Shown: one piece after another, positions 8,395 through 17,859 of the stretch
Layout: each line of letters opens with the position of its first letter
How positions within the stretch are numbered: the first letter of the stretch is position 1
Source: Yamadazyma tenuis
Taxonomy: Eukaryota > Ascomycota > Pichiomycetes > Serinales > Debaryomycetaceae
Direction of reading: 5' to 3'
DNA: 64,000 nt
Assembly: GCF_029203305.1 (NCBI RefSeq)
Contig: NC_089462.1
Span: forward strand, 1,054,001 to 1,118,000
The notes under the pieces: generated by a model
The model's database searches: none
Seen by the model: the letters and a program-made list of their open reading frames with translations, nothing else
Told to the model about the DNA's origin: nothing
Translations under genes and position numbers: made by a program

Positions 8395-9579
8395 TTAGTC
8401 GTTACTGAATACAGTCTTGCTACTAGCTGTACTGATTAGCTGTTCAAAATAGGCATAGAATGATGCACTTATACTTCCAGCAACGGCTACCTTGATACCT
8501 CTGGGGAAGTATCCTTTGTACAACCCCGAGAATCCGTGTTCAAGAACAATTTTGTATGCTGTGCTTAATGAATCCTTATAAGCAGTGTGACTATTCTTCA
8601 GCTGCATATAAGACTTCACCACATCGATTGGTTGAGTAGTGACGATCACCACAGCCGCTGCTACCAATTGCAACCCTAAATATTGATAAAGGGTGTACTG
8701 TTCAGAAAACCAACCTTCACCAGACTTATGATGGGGCAAAAATACTTGCTTGGTAGTATTGTAACTGGATAACCAAATGGATGAAATCATAGTCTGTCTG
8801 ACAATGGTGATTAGACTTCCATACATGAATCCTTTTGGTCCTTTGATCGAATATATTTCTCGTACCGTTCCCCAAAATGTCAAAGAAGGATTCTTATTGT
8901 ACTTGTGTTTCAAAGCATCCATCTTTGTGTGTTTCACTAGATGAGTCGATGAGAACTTCGATGGGTTCACTCCCCTGAAGCTGGCTAGCACTTCAGACGT
9001 AAAGTACGCGTGTGGCGATATGTACTGCTTGTTGAAGATGTTCTGCGGTGGTTTATGGTGCTTCCCCGGAATAGAGTATCCTGTGACATCCACATTAGAA
9101 CCGATTTCTTTGACCTTGGTAATTTCGTTGTATAGCAGCATGTTTTGAATCATTGTAATCTTAATATTCTCAAATGGTATGATACATATAGTTTCAATGA
9201 ACCCACTCATGATCCCAGCAATCACGATTCGAGGAGCAGTTGTCTTTTTGATATGATTGCCATGGGAATCCGTAGTTTCAAGCGACATAAAGTTGGACAG
9301 CCAATGATACAGAAATATTCTGGCTGAATTCTTCACCATGCTTCCGATCACAAAGGCACTGCATCCTTTGAACAAATGGGATAAAGAAGTTGGAGAATTG
9401 GATGGGATTTTGTATTTGGCCGCAACCTTAGCATTGTTCAATTGAGTTTGGGTTTTGATGAAATCTAAAGGGTACAAAAGTGATCCTGTCAAAGCTGCAG
9501 TTGAAGTGCCCGATACAAGAGCCGTCAATAAGCTATCATCAAGTGAGCTATCGTGTTGAGACTCTGCAAGGCGATTCAT
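8395..9579 (-). CDS. Mitochondrial carrier family protein, YFR045W/MRX20-like
   Basis: A three-repeat mitochondrial carrier of the inner membrane. All three signature motifs Px[DE]xx[KR] are present: PLDFIK (about residue 38), PFENIK (about 132) and PIDVVK (about 312). The G-x-x-G elements, for example GFSGLYKGYFPRG, are also visible. At 394 aa it is longer than the usual 300. The extra length is mostly a hydrophilic insertion of about 70 residues between repeats one and two and the third helix pair. I favour the S. cerevisiae YFR045W (Mrx20) group because its neighbours there, CNN1 and BNA6, are also neighbours here. Relation to the citrate carrier Ctp1 is possible. The substrate cannot be told from sequence. 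It diverges from CNN1 over 61 bp. Confidence 0.8.
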   Translation of the reverse strand: MNRLAESQHDSSLDDSLLTALVSGTSTAALTGSLLYPLDFIKTQTQLNNAKVAAKYKIPSNSPTSLSHLFKGCSAFVIGSMVKNSARIFLYHWLSNFMSLETTDSHGNHIKKTTAPRIVIAGIMSGFIETICIIPFENIKITMIQNMLLYNEITKVKEIGSNVDVTGYSIPGKHHKPPQNIFNKQYISPHAYFTSEVLASFRGVNPSKFSSTHLVKHTKMDALKHKYNKNPSLTFWGTVREIYSIKGPKGFMYGSLITIVRQTMISSIWLSSYNTTKQVFLPHHKSGEGWFSEQYTLYQYLGLQLVAAAVVIVTTQPIDVVKSYMQLKNSHTAYKDSLSTAYKIVLEHGFSGLYKGYFPRGIKVAVAGSISASFYAYFEQLISTASSKTVFSND

Positions 9580-9606
9580 GATAAAGATAATATGAAGTAG
9601 AATAAG

Positions 9607-9612
9607 TCGCGC
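9607..9612 (+). promoter_or_regulatory. TCGCGC element in the carrier/CNN1 divergent promoter
   Basis: A CGCG-core element centred in the 61-bp gap, about 29 bp from both start codons (9579 minus, 9641 plus). It is nearly equidistant, as expected for a shared bidirectional promoter element. Confidence 0.45.
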
Positions 9613-9626
9613 TCTCCATACTTTTT

Positions 9627-9641
9627 ATGTTTTGGTGTTGA
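9627..9641 (+). promoter_or_regulatory. Four-codon uORF ending on the CNN1 start (TGATG)
   Basis: ATG TTT TGG TGT TGA reads Met-Phe-Trp-Cys-stop. The A of its TGA is the A of the CNN1 ATG at 9641. If transcription starts upstream of 9627, this uORF would put CNN1 under termination-reinitiation. Whether the mRNA includes it is unknown. Confidence 0.45.
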
Positions 9642-11377
9642 TGAGTTCTGATAAACACCCCTACATTCACAGCAACACGGAACCATCGACGCCGTTGCGG
9701 TACCGTCGACCTCAGAACCCAATTGGTGGATTAGCAGCTCCGCAATCGACCTCTCGGGTCGATGAAATCCATCTCCCTCCTACAGAGCTAACAACTGTAT
9801 ATAACTCCATAAAGAGAAGACGAATACTGCTAGGAAACCTGAGACCTAATGGAGAATTGGGAATCAGATCACAACCACGAATACGAATCAGTACTCCATT
9901 ACGAGATATTCACCGACTCAGAACCAAATTACAAAGTCCGTTGTCCGCCAAACGTAGAAGGTCCTCAATTATATTGCAGACAGATGGATCAGTGACATTC
10001 AATCCTTCGTACACAGGCCCAGTGACTCTTGACTATCTTCGATTCTTTTGCAAGGTAACCTTGGAAGAGCAATCGAAAGAGGAGACCTCAAGTAAATCTC
10101 AGAATAAGGAGACTGGTGTCCACCCAAACTTGACAACAGATCTTAAAATCCCAACCACAGTGACAACACAAGAACTGTCGTCCGACAATGAACATACTAC
10201 AAACCAAAGTTTTATACTAGCGGGTAATACCGATGTTCTCTTTGGGTCTCCTGAATCTGTGGTTGCTTCTGACAATTTCATCCAAGATAATCCATTTATT
10301 GAGCCACTAAAAGAAGCTAATCAACCTACAAGATCTTTTTCTTATTTGGAAAGAATTTTAGCTTCTCAAGCAACAAGGAACAGTCTGGCAGTGACTCAGA
10401 TCGTGAACGATAAATTACTCGCTAATGCTAGCCTACCGGATAAATTTAAATCACTGAACCATGGTGATACAAAAGTGTCGTTTATATCTCCTGAAAAAGG
10501 CCTAGAGTCCACCCAACGGTCTCCATCAGTCTCAACAGCCATTAATGATGAGATTCCTATGGAGGAATTGGCTGTGTTGCTGAATAACGAAGAAGAGTCA
10601 CAATCCGGTTCACCTTCAGTGTTTGTACCCCAAGAAGACGATATATCAGATCATCTGGAGATGATCCAGATCAATTCACCTACATTTTCACCTACACAAC
10701 CTGAGAGTTTTGAAGATGATATACCCGTTGAAGGAGACAATCATTCAGCTGGTTTTCCTGGTGATTCATCCGATGATCACGATATGTTTGGCTACACTCC
10801 CCTTGACCAGGTGCATAAATTCGACAATGATATATTACCCAGAATTGATGATACTTCAATTATAGATAAACCCTATTTGGTTAGTAGAGTTTCTGGGAAG
10901 ACAAATAGTGAAAATTCAAACGGATTGGACTCAGATTATGGTCTTTCCCGTAAAACCATTAAGAGTTTGCTTGGCTCCTTAACTTTGGAAAATAATAAGA
11001 AGCGTAAACGTCTCAAATCAACCTCGGAAGCTTTGGGTTTGGTGCAACAGCAGTCAGAAACGTTTCTTACAAATTTGACATCTGATTTAGAAGTTTACGC
11101 TAGACACAGGGGTGGAACAGAGATCACCATACGAGATGTGATGCTCTTCATACGCCGATTGAAGTACCCAACAGTAAACGGTGCTAGAGCTAATAATGTG
11201 AACTATTTTTCAGAGCTTGCTGGTAAACACTTGCCACTTGAGCTGTTGATGGAGTTAAATAATTGCCTCAAAAACACGTATTACACCAACATGGTGGAAG
11301 TTGATGACCAAGACCTTGACGATTCCGACATTAATGAAGACCCCTCTATAGAAAATTTCACTGACGATTCTAGCTAG
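9641..11377 (+). CDS. CNN1: CENP-T family inner-kinetochore protein (Cnn1)
   Basis: CENP-T/Cnn1 links centromeric chromatin to the Ndc80 complex. The 578-aa protein has a long, low-complexity, Ser/Asp-rich N-terminal three quarters with a basic patch (IKRRRILLGNLR, about 56-67, and SAKRRRSS). The C-terminal domain from about residue 463 is a histone fold: EALGLVQQQSETFLTNLTSD, then YARHRGGTEITIRDVMLFIRR. The CENP-T-specific extension ELAGKHLPLELLMEL follows and matches the RHLPLE signature of animal CENP-T. The open frame begins at a TTG (9632), and the first ATG is 9641. Conserved neighbourhood with BNA6 and a YFR045W-like carrier supports the call. The N-terminal Spc24/Spc25-binding helix is not obvious by eye. 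Confidence 0.85.
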   Translation: MSSDKHPYIHSNTEPSTPLRYRRPQNPIGGLAAPQSTSRVDEIHLPPTELTTVYNSIKRRRILLGNLRPNGELGIRSQPRIRISTPLRDIHRLRTKLQSPLSAKRRRSSIILQTDGSVTFNPSYTGPVTLDYLRFFCKVTLEEQSKEETSSKSQNKETGVHPNLTTDLKIPTTVTTQELSSDNEHTTNQSFILAGNTDVLFGSPESVVASDNFIQDNPFIEPLKEANQPTRSFSYLERILASQATRNSLAVTQIVNDKLLANASLPDKFKSLNHGDTKVSFISPEKGLESTQRSPSVSTAINDEIPMEELAVLLNNEEESQSGSPSVFVPQEDDISDHLEMIQINSPTFSPTQPESFEDDIPVEGDNHSAGFPGDSSDDHDMFGYTPLDQVHKFDNDILPRIDDTSIIDKPYLVSRVSGKTNSENSNGLDSDYGLSRKTIKSLLGSLTLENNKKRKRLKSTSEALGLVQQQSETFLTNLTSDLEVYARHRGGTEITIRDVMLFIRRLKYPTVNGARANNVNYFSELAGKHLPLELLMELNNCLKNTYYTNMVEVDDQDLDDSDINEDPSIENFTDDSS

Positions 11378-11453
11378 AATCTATACTCGTATAATAGTGT
11401 ATATATATTTACAGATAGAATTTCATCTCACGTTATTTGTTGAATATTGAATA

Positions 11454-13529
11454 TCAAGCAATTCCTCTTTGAGAGGCCAATATTGATTGTTTGCCCTTTA
11501 CCAACTGGAATAATTCAAAAATTGCCGCTGGTGTTACCCCTTGTATTCTTCTTGCTTGTCCAATTGTCTCAGGTTGAATAGTATTAAGTAAATGGCACAC
11601 TTCATATGAAATTTTCAAGTTCCCTTCATTAGTGTAATTGTAATTTAAGGGTAAAAGAAGATTTTCATCTGCCTCATATGCTTTGAGATGGGCTTCCTCT
11701 TTCTTCATCCAAGGATCATAGGAGCTTTCAATATTGATTCTCTGAAGTAAACGAGAGTTTATCTGTTGGTAGAATTGAGGTACAGTGCCATCAACGAAGG
11801 ACTCAAGGTGAGGAAGAAAGTCTTCTAAGCCGATTCCCTTGTATGATAGAAGTTTCCAACCATCAACATATGCTGTTCTCTTAACGTCAGAAATCAATCC
11901 TTTCAACACTGGCGACCATCTTGCTCCTGAAAGCTTGAGATTTTGCATGTGCTCCTTGATTTGTTCGAACTGCTTGATTTCACTCTTAAACTTCAAATAC
12001 CTTTCTTCACTAACAACCCCAGCGTTATAGCCTTTCTCGGTCAATCTCTTATCTGCGTTATCTGCTCTTATAGAAATTCTGAATTCAGACCGAGAAGTGA
12101 ACATTCTGTATGGCTCTTCTACTCCTTTAGTAATCAAGTCGTCCACTAATACACCAATATATCCATCTGATCTGAGTATCTTCAAAGGATCTTTTCCAAG
12201 ATGTGCCAAACCAGCATTTATACCCGCCAAGCAACCTTGTGATGCTGCTTCTTCATAACCAGTAGTACCATTGATTTGACCAGCTAAGAATAAACCTTCA
12301 ACTAATTTAGTCTTCAATGTCACATCGAGTTCACGAGGGTCCACATAGTCATATTCGACTCCATACCCGGGCTGAACCATAGTTACATTCTCACAGCCAG
12401 GAATCATTCTTACCATTTGCTCTTGAATCTCTTCAGGCATGGTACAAGAGATCCCATTTGGATACACTAGGTCAGTGTCTAAACCTTCGGGCTCAAGCCA
12501 AACCATATGAGAAGACTTTTGTGGGAACTTGATGATCTTGGATTCGATCGAAGGACAGTATCTGGGTCCTTTGACAGTTTCTCGAATGTGAATTGACTTA
12601 TCGAGATTGCTTGCAATGAGTTTATGCATTTCTGGAGTGGTGGAAGTGATGTGACAATCAACTAGGTTTTCTTGTAGATCAACCCTATCGCTCAAAAATG
12701 ACATTGGTTGTGGTGGATAGTCTGAAGGTTGAACTTCTAGATTCGTATAGTCGATAGATTTTGATGACAATCTTGGAGGTGTGCCAGTTTTCAAACGTCC
12801 CAACCTGAAGCCAGCATCTTTTAGAGTCTTGGATAACCCAAAAGTTGCAGCCTCGCCTATTCTTCCAGAGGGGTATGCCTTCAAACCAATATGAATCTCT
12901 CCTCCCAAAAACGTTCCCGTAGTAATAACTACCTTGTCACATCTTAAGACTTGTCCATCACCTAATACCACTCCTTCGACGTTTCCAAATAACCTTCCTT
13001 CTGTATCCACTGACTTATCCTTAACCGGACCTATGATAATATCTTCAACTTGAGCTTCAAGTACATTTAACCCCTTGTAGTTCAAGATCTCTTTTTGCAT
13101 CTCCTCGAGGTATATCTTCCGGTCGATTTGGGCTCTGGGTCCATGCACTGCTGGTCCCTTAGAAGCATTCAATATCTTGAAGTGAATTCCTGCCTTATCG
13201 GTGATCCTTGAAGCTACTCCATCTAAAGCATCAATTTCTCGGAGTAAAGTCCCCTTTCCTACTCCTCCCATCGAGGGGTTACATGACGCAGTTCCAATTT
13301 TATTGATATGGGGGGTCACTAGTGTAGTGGGAGTTCCGGTTCTAGCTGATCCAGTGGCCGCTTCGCACCCAGCATGCCCTCCACCAACTACTATAACCGG
13401 ATGAAAAGGTGCCTTCTCAAGTTGACGCTGTAAGTCAGCACTGAGTGAAATTCTCCTAGAACCAATACTTAAGCAGTTTCTGAAAATACCAGAGGCTTTG
13501 TGAGGTTTATAAAATCCATGCTGTAGCAT
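11454..13529 (-). CDS. MTO1: Mitochondrial tRNA modification GTPase partner Mto1 (GidA/MnmG)
   Basis: With Mss1, Mto1 installs the carboxymethylaminomethyl group on U34 of mitochondrial tRNAs. The family match is strong throughout. The FAD-binding [14 protein letters not shown] is near the N-terminus, followed by [72 protein letters not shown] and [13 protein letters not shown]. Two starts are possible. The ATG at 13571 gives an acidic leader ([10 protein letters not shown]), with only 39 bp to the divergent CMS1 ATG. The ATG at 13529 gives [18 protein letters not shown], a basic leader free of acidic residues that suits mitochondrial import. I chose 13529 (691 aa), but the longer form (705 aa) cannot be excluded. 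Confidence 0.92.
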   Translation of the reverse strand: MLQHGFYKPHKASGIFRNCLSIGSRRISLSADLQRQLEKAPFHPVIVVGGGHAGCEAATGSARTGTPTTLVTPHINKIGTASCNPSMGGVGKGTLLREIDALDGVASRITDKAGIHFKILNASKGPAVHGPRAQIDRKIYLEEMQKEILNYKGLNVLEAQVEDIIIGPVKDKSVDTEGRLFGNVEGVVLGDGQVLRCDKVVITTGTFLGGEIHIGLKAYPSGRIGEAATFGLSKTLKDAGFRLGRLKTGTPPRLSSKSIDYTNLEVQPSDYPPQPMSFLSDRVDLQENLVDCHITSTTPEMHKLIASNLDKSIHIRETVKGPRYCPSIESKIIKFPQKSSHMVWLEPEGLDTDLVYPNGISCTMPEEIQEQMVRMIPGCENVTMVQPGYGVEYDYVDPRELDVTLKTKLVEGLFLAGQINGTTGYEEAASQGCLAGINAGLAHLGKDPLKILRSDGYIGVLVDDLITKGVEEPYRMFTSRSEFRISIRADNADKRLTEKGYNAGVVSEERYLKFKSEIKQFEQIKEHMQNLKLSGARWSPVLKGLISDVKRTAYVDGWKLLSYKGIGLEDFLPHLESFVDGTVPQFYQQINSRLLQRINIESSYDPWMKKEEAHLKAYEADENLLLPLNYNYTNEGNLKISYEVCHLLNTIQPETIGQARRIQGVTPAAIFELFQLVKGKQSILASQRGIA

Positions 13530-13563
13530 TGTGCTAGTTATATTATCAACCAGGTTTTGGTCT

Positions 13564-13569
13564 TCGCGC
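13564..13569 (+). promoter_or_regulatory. TCGCGC element in the MTO1/CMS1 divergent promoter
   Basis: A CGCG-core element 42 bp upstream of the CMS1 ATG and about 35 bp upstream of the MTO1 ATG at 13529. It would overlap the alternative MTO1 ATG at 13571, which argues mildly for the downstream MTO1 start. Confidence 0.4.
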
Positions 13570-13610
13570 ATTTTGGTTTTTCTCACCTCATCACACCGAC
13601 CTTCGACAAC

Positions 13611-14468
13611 ATGACAAAGGAAGATTACGCCGGTGACGACCTTAACGATGGCCTTGAATACGAAATAGACTTATCCGATGCTCCAGAACAAGGTGGAATC
13701 CCACATGGAGCCCTTGAAAGTGAAGATGAAATTGCTGAGGCTCTGGAAATCGAAGACAACGAGGTTGCAAAATTATCCACAGAAGCCAAGGCTGGAAAGA
13801 AGAGAAAAGCCACTGATTCAAAGTTAAAGGAAAAGAAGAAGATGAAGATGGAGATTGATTTAGAACAGAAGAAACTGATCTCTAAAGAATCTTCCACTGA
13901 AGTTATTGCTGATTACATTAACAAAACAGTAGCTCAGAAGAACAAGAAATTGTCAAGTTTGGAGTTGAGTGACTTGTATATCTCCAAGAATGATATCAGA
14001 TCAACTTCTGAGATTGAAGGGCCAAGAAATCTTGAAGGACTTGCTTCCTATTTGAATACCAGATTCAAGAACATGCTTCCAGCTGGTAAGAAAGGTAAAC
14101 GTAGTGGTAACGATGATGAAAGAAAGTTCATTGTCATTATCTCCATGTCTGCCATCCGTGCTTGCGACGTTTATCGGTCTACCAAAAACTTGAATGGTTC
14201 ATCGATAAAGTTGATCAACAAGAATAAGATAGCTGCTGATATCAAACTTCTCCAGGTATCCAAATCGAGAGTATTTTGCTGTACTCCTACAAGATTGAAA
14301 AAAGTATGCGAGCACGAAGAGAATGTGTTGAACAAAAAAGAAGTCAAGATTGTGATTCTTGATAACTCCTATCTTGATCAAAAGGGTCAAAACATATGGG
14401 ATATCCCAGAAACCATACAGGTGTTAAAAGAATTGACTGATAACGGAGCAAAGGTTTATTTATATTAG
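13611..14468 (+). CDS. CMS1: Cms1, 90S pre-ribosome protein
   Basis: The 285-aa protein belongs to the Cms1 family, helicase-like nucleolar factors found with the U3 snoRNP in 90S pre-ribosomes. An acidic N-terminus ([15 protein letters not shown]) is followed by a Lys-rich stretch ([11 protein letters not shown], about 76-90). The conserved core starts near 120. It includes [34 protein letters not shown] and [24 protein letters not shown]. These resemble degenerate helicase strands without a Walker motif. The ATG at 13611 is the first in a frame that opens at a TTG. The stop codon is one base from the stop of convergent COG1. Confidence 0.88.
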   Translation: MTKEDYAGDDLNDGLEYEIDLSDAPEQGGIPHGALESEDEIAEALEIEDNEVAKLSTEAKAGKKRKATDSKLKEKKKMKMEIDLEQKKLISKESSTEVIADYINKTVAQKNKKLSSLELSDLYISKNDIRSTSEIEGPRNLEGLASYLNTRFKNMLPAGKKGKRSGNDDERKFIVIISMSAIRACDVYRSTKNLNGSSIKLINKNKIAADIKLLQVSKSRVFCCTPTRLKKVCEHEENVLNKKEVKIVILDNSYLDQKGQNIWDIPETIQVLKELTDNGAKVYLY

Positions 14469-14469
14469 G

Positions 14470-17112
14470 CTATGCATTTAATGGATAATAAGAATTTTTG
14501 GAAGCCGTGTAGAACTCTAATATGCTTTTAGAAATCTCTTTGAAGTCGATATCATTGATCTCAAAATCGGCAATGCTCTTGATTTCATCAAGAGGTACAT
14601 TGGGGGTATTGCTTGTGAAACATGCAAGATACACGATGTTGGAGTAGATAAGATGTGCCAATGCTTTGCTGAGTTTAATATCTTTACCTAATATAACTTC
14701 ATACGCTTTTGGAATCAAAATATTGTTAATGAATTCGTTCTTCTTGTTGGCAAAAATGTTATTGTTGTTATCAATGAATAGAATCCCATTCTGATAATCT
14801 TTCTCATATGATGAACTGTTTGGATTCATGAACTGAGTTGATAGATGGAACATTAAGGCACTCAACTTCAACGAAGGAGTGGATGGAAAATTTTCAATTG
14901 CACTCTCTTCTGTGTTTAAAATCGATTCAAAAACTGCTTCAAACTGATCAAAGAATGAAATTGAAGATTCATCAACAAGAGTAGGAATAGTCTCAACGAT
15001 GTAGTTGGAGCATTGTTCTATTCCTGCATTGATCTTATCAACTCTTTCATTTACTGTCACCTTGTCATCTGTCAGTAACAAAATATTTTGTTTCAACATT
15101 ATTAAACACTTTGTAATTGCATAAATGTTTGCTATGTTTTTACCTTCGATATTTTCGGACGCTAAAGTGCTGATTCTACAGATGAATTCGTCTATGTTCG
15201 TCCAAAACATCTTTTCAAGTGATGCTGTCAAACCACTAAATTCGTCCATCATCCTTTTTCTGCTGAACTTACCCCATTGCACTTCTACACCAGTCTCGTC
15301 TAGCGGCTTAGCTAGGTAGCTGGTCAATTCAACCAAGTCGAACTTGAATTTTGGCTCTTCTTTAGTCTCTAGCAACAATAAAAATTTGGTGTTGTTCTCA
15401 AACCAGCCTTCTATCAGTTTTGTTACATCCTCTTCGGGCCCTCTGAAGGAAAACGTTGGGTTTCTTGAAGCTTCTGTTATCAAGTCAGAATATTGAGTCA
15501 AATTACTGCTTATCAAGTCAACAAACTCAGTGGTAAAAAGACTCATTTCTTTGGTACTTGATTGGGGTAGTGTACGTGAAAGCCCTCTTGTTAGAATTCC
15601 ATATAAACTAATGTCCTTCTTATCCGATATTAAGGAAAGATGGTTCTTGTACAGTTCTTCCACATTCGAAATAATCATCAGTAATATTTTGACTAGTATA
15701 TTTTCATCATCTTCAGCAATCAATCTAGTGATTTGAGACTTAAACCCGAGCTCACTACATTGAATATCAATTCGCTTAACACTTATAAGTAAATTTTTGA
15801 AGAATACCAAATTGTGGATTGACGCCTTAACTTCAACTGTTTTATCGACAGGTAACTCTTTGAAGAATGATACAATAAGGTCCACGAATTTTCTCTTGAC
15901 GTCTTTCAAGTCCTTTAAAGAGCTTGGGGGTAATTTTACAGTAATAGGATCAATATTGAACCTTTGTGATGTCTTTGAATTATGATATTGGTCAAATCCA
16001 AGACTCCAATTTCTCGTTACCTTCGTTAGTTGTTTGACCAATCCGTTTTTGAAATCTTGGTTTTCGAAGTAGTTTGCAGCATACCCAAAAGTGTTTTCAA
16101 TGAACACGAATATATTCAAGAAGTTCACTCTATCATAATTCGTTGAGTCAACATGCATAGAGGTCAAAATAGACAGCAAATAATCGAACCTGAATTGCAA
16201 AAATTCAAACAAAACTGATGACCTTGAAACTGACAGGCCTTCAGTATTAAGAATAATGTATGATACCAAGTAGTTGATAATAGGCAAAGTATTTGAATCA
16301 TAAGTCTCTGTCAATTCGCCAACGTAGTCCACAGGATTATCATTAGACTCACCTACCGATTCGTCCAATTCAAATTCTTCATTCTCATCCATTAGATTCA
16401 ACGAAGTCTTTGAAAAGATGTTGTTAATGTCGAAGGATTGATTGGCTTCAAACTTGTCTGAATCTTGGATGAAGGAATTAGATGATTTATTGAAACAAGA
16501 TATCTGTTCTTTCAAGAAATCATTGAAGTTCTGTTTCATACTGTGGAAACACAGGTTCAATAAGGAATTGGACTTGATTTCATTCTTGAAATTCGACTCT
16601 AAAGTGAAATAGACTTTGGAGTAGTATATGAGCTTAGAAGTGTGAACCACCGGTGATTGGTGAAATTTACGCTTCTGCAATTTCAAGTCGAAACCGAGTA
16701 AAACATCATATATCATGTCATTTAACACTGTTAGTTTCTGAGCGGTTTTCAATTGTTGGTGTTCTTCGGAAATCATTGAGTAGCTCAATTTCGAGTAAGA
16801 ATCAGAGTTGAATTTGACAAAATTAGCAGGTTTGAATGCAAAATTCGACAAGCTTAATTCTAATCTTTGACACTTCTCATCAATTCCATCACTGATCGAA
16901 ATCAAATCTCGATACTTCTCGCTGACTAGGTTTTGGAGTTGATGCTTTGCTGTCAACGCATCTTGTTTATAACGTTGATTCACACCTTGGATGTCTTTAA
17001 TGGAGAATTTCTGGAAAAGTTCCTCAACTGAGTAGGCCGAGTAATCTTCCATGAATGGGCCTTTGTCTCCAGCAGATGAGATACTGGAACTTCGCCCATT
17101 GACTATTGACAT
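14470..17112 (-). CDS. COG1: Conserved oligomeric Golgi complex subunit 1
   Basis: Cog1 is part of lobe A of the COG tethering complex for retrograde intra-Golgi traffic. The N-terminal family block is clear: SVEELFQKFSIKDIQGVNQR (about residues 27-46), then a coiled coil with AKHQLQNLVSEKYRDLISISDGI. The rest is helical and poorly conserved, with an acidic loop near 250 (MDENEEFELDESVGESNDN). At 880 aa it is closer in length to animal COG1 than to the short S. cerevisiae protein. The ATG at 17112 (MSIVNGRSS) is the first in frame; the frame opens at a TTG at 17124. The 3' end nearly abuts CMS1. Confidence rests on the N-terminal block. Confidence 0.82.
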   Translation of the reverse strand: MSIVNGRSSSISSAGDKGPFMEDYSAYSVEELFQKFSIKDIQGVNQRYKQDALTAKHQLQNLVSEKYRDLISISDGIDEKCQRLELSLSNFAFKPANFVKFNSDSYSKLSYSMISEEHQQLKTAQKLTVLNDMIYDVLLGFDLKLQKRKFHQSPVVHTSKLIYYSKVYFTLESNFKNEIKSNSLLNLCFHSMKQNFNDFLKEQISCFNKSSNSFIQDSDKFEANQSFDINNIFSKTSLNLMDENEEFELDESVGESNDNPVDYVGELTETYDSNTLPIINYLVSYIILNTEGLSVSRSSVLFEFLQFRFDYLLSILTSMHVDSTNYDRVNFLNIFVFIENTFGYAANYFENQDFKNGLVKQLTKVTRNWSLGFDQYHNSKTSQRFNIDPITVKLPPSSLKDLKDVKRKFVDLIVSFFKELPVDKTVEVKASIHNLVFFKNLLISVKRIDIQCSELGFKSQITRLIAEDDENILVKILLMIISNVEELYKNHLSLISDKKDISLYGILTRGLSRTLPQSSTKEMSLFTTEFVDLISSNLTQYSDLITEASRNPTFSFRGPEEDVTKLIEGWFENNTKFLLLLETKEEPKFKFDLVELTSYLAKPLDETGVEVQWGKFSRKRMMDEFSGLTASLEKMFWTNIDEFICRISTLASENIEGKNIANIYAITKCLIMLKQNILLLTDDKVTVNERVDKINAGIEQCSNYIVETIPTLVDESSISFFDQFEAVFESILNTEESAIENFPSTPSLKLSALMFHLSTQFMNPNSSSYEKDYQNGILFIDNNNNIFANKKNEFINNILIPKAYEVILGKDIKLSKALAHLIYSNIVYLACFTSNTPNVPLDEIKSIADFEINDIDFKEISKSILEFYTASKNSYYPLNA

Positions 17113-17859
17113 GCTTAGCGACAAGTGAACAGAAACTACTTTTCGAGTTGGGTTCGCGTTGCGTGTAAATGGCCAAGAGAAGTGATCACAGATAACTTTT
17201 CGCCTCCGTAGAATATATGTTATTCTTTTTAGATCACGTAGTAAACGTTGTACAGGAAGTTGTAGCTTGGTACTGGTTGCACAATCAGTATTTTAAGCTG
17301 AACTATTTCCTGAAGGAGGGTGAAGAGATATCATTGTGCACCGGCGTTGAGTCTATGTTTTCAGTTACCATAGTGTTTTGATTGCAATTTGACCTGCATC
17401 TTCTGATCATCATCTGATTTGACTTCTACCCAGCAGCGGATTCATTCGGAGTAACTCTCACTCTCATAATGTTAATGGGACAGTTATATTGAATATGGCT
17501 AGTATGAATGCGAAATAAATTGTTTACGCTAAATGAAAATCAATATTATCTAATTCTGTGATTTCTGCAAATACTATAACAGCTGAACTATATTTAGGCT
17601 GTCAGGAATATCCAAGGTCCTTAAACATATTATCTAGAGTTTATGTATGAGTAACTCATCTTTGACCTTTGAATCGCGCTCAAAAGCTCTATACTACCAA
17701 AATTTTGCCAAATTCATTTCTCTCTCTATCAATGCTTTCATTTGGTTGCAAGCGCGCTTAATTTTCCTGTTACCAGATTGGGTATTACTCATAGGAGACG
17801 AATTTATAATTTTTTTCACCAAACAGATAAGACTCAATCCACTGAAAATTCGACAACTA
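17113..17859. other. Intergenic region between COG1 and the zinc-cluster gene
   Basis: This divergent gap holds TCGCGT at 17154-17159, 42 bp upstream of COG1. It also holds CGCG cores at 17675 and 17753, a minimal uORF ATG TAT GAG TAA at 17643-17654, and an in-frame ATG at 17647. That ATG would extend the zinc-cluster protein by 71 hydrophobic residues. TTTATAATTT near 17804 could serve as a TATA element. I see no other gene. Confidence 0.6.

Noticed and set aside
17647..17859. 71-residue N-terminal extension of the zinc-cluster protein from an ATG
   Set aside because: The extension is hydrophobic, unusual ahead of a DNA-binding cluster, and contains two CGCG promoter-type elements; kept as an alternative only.
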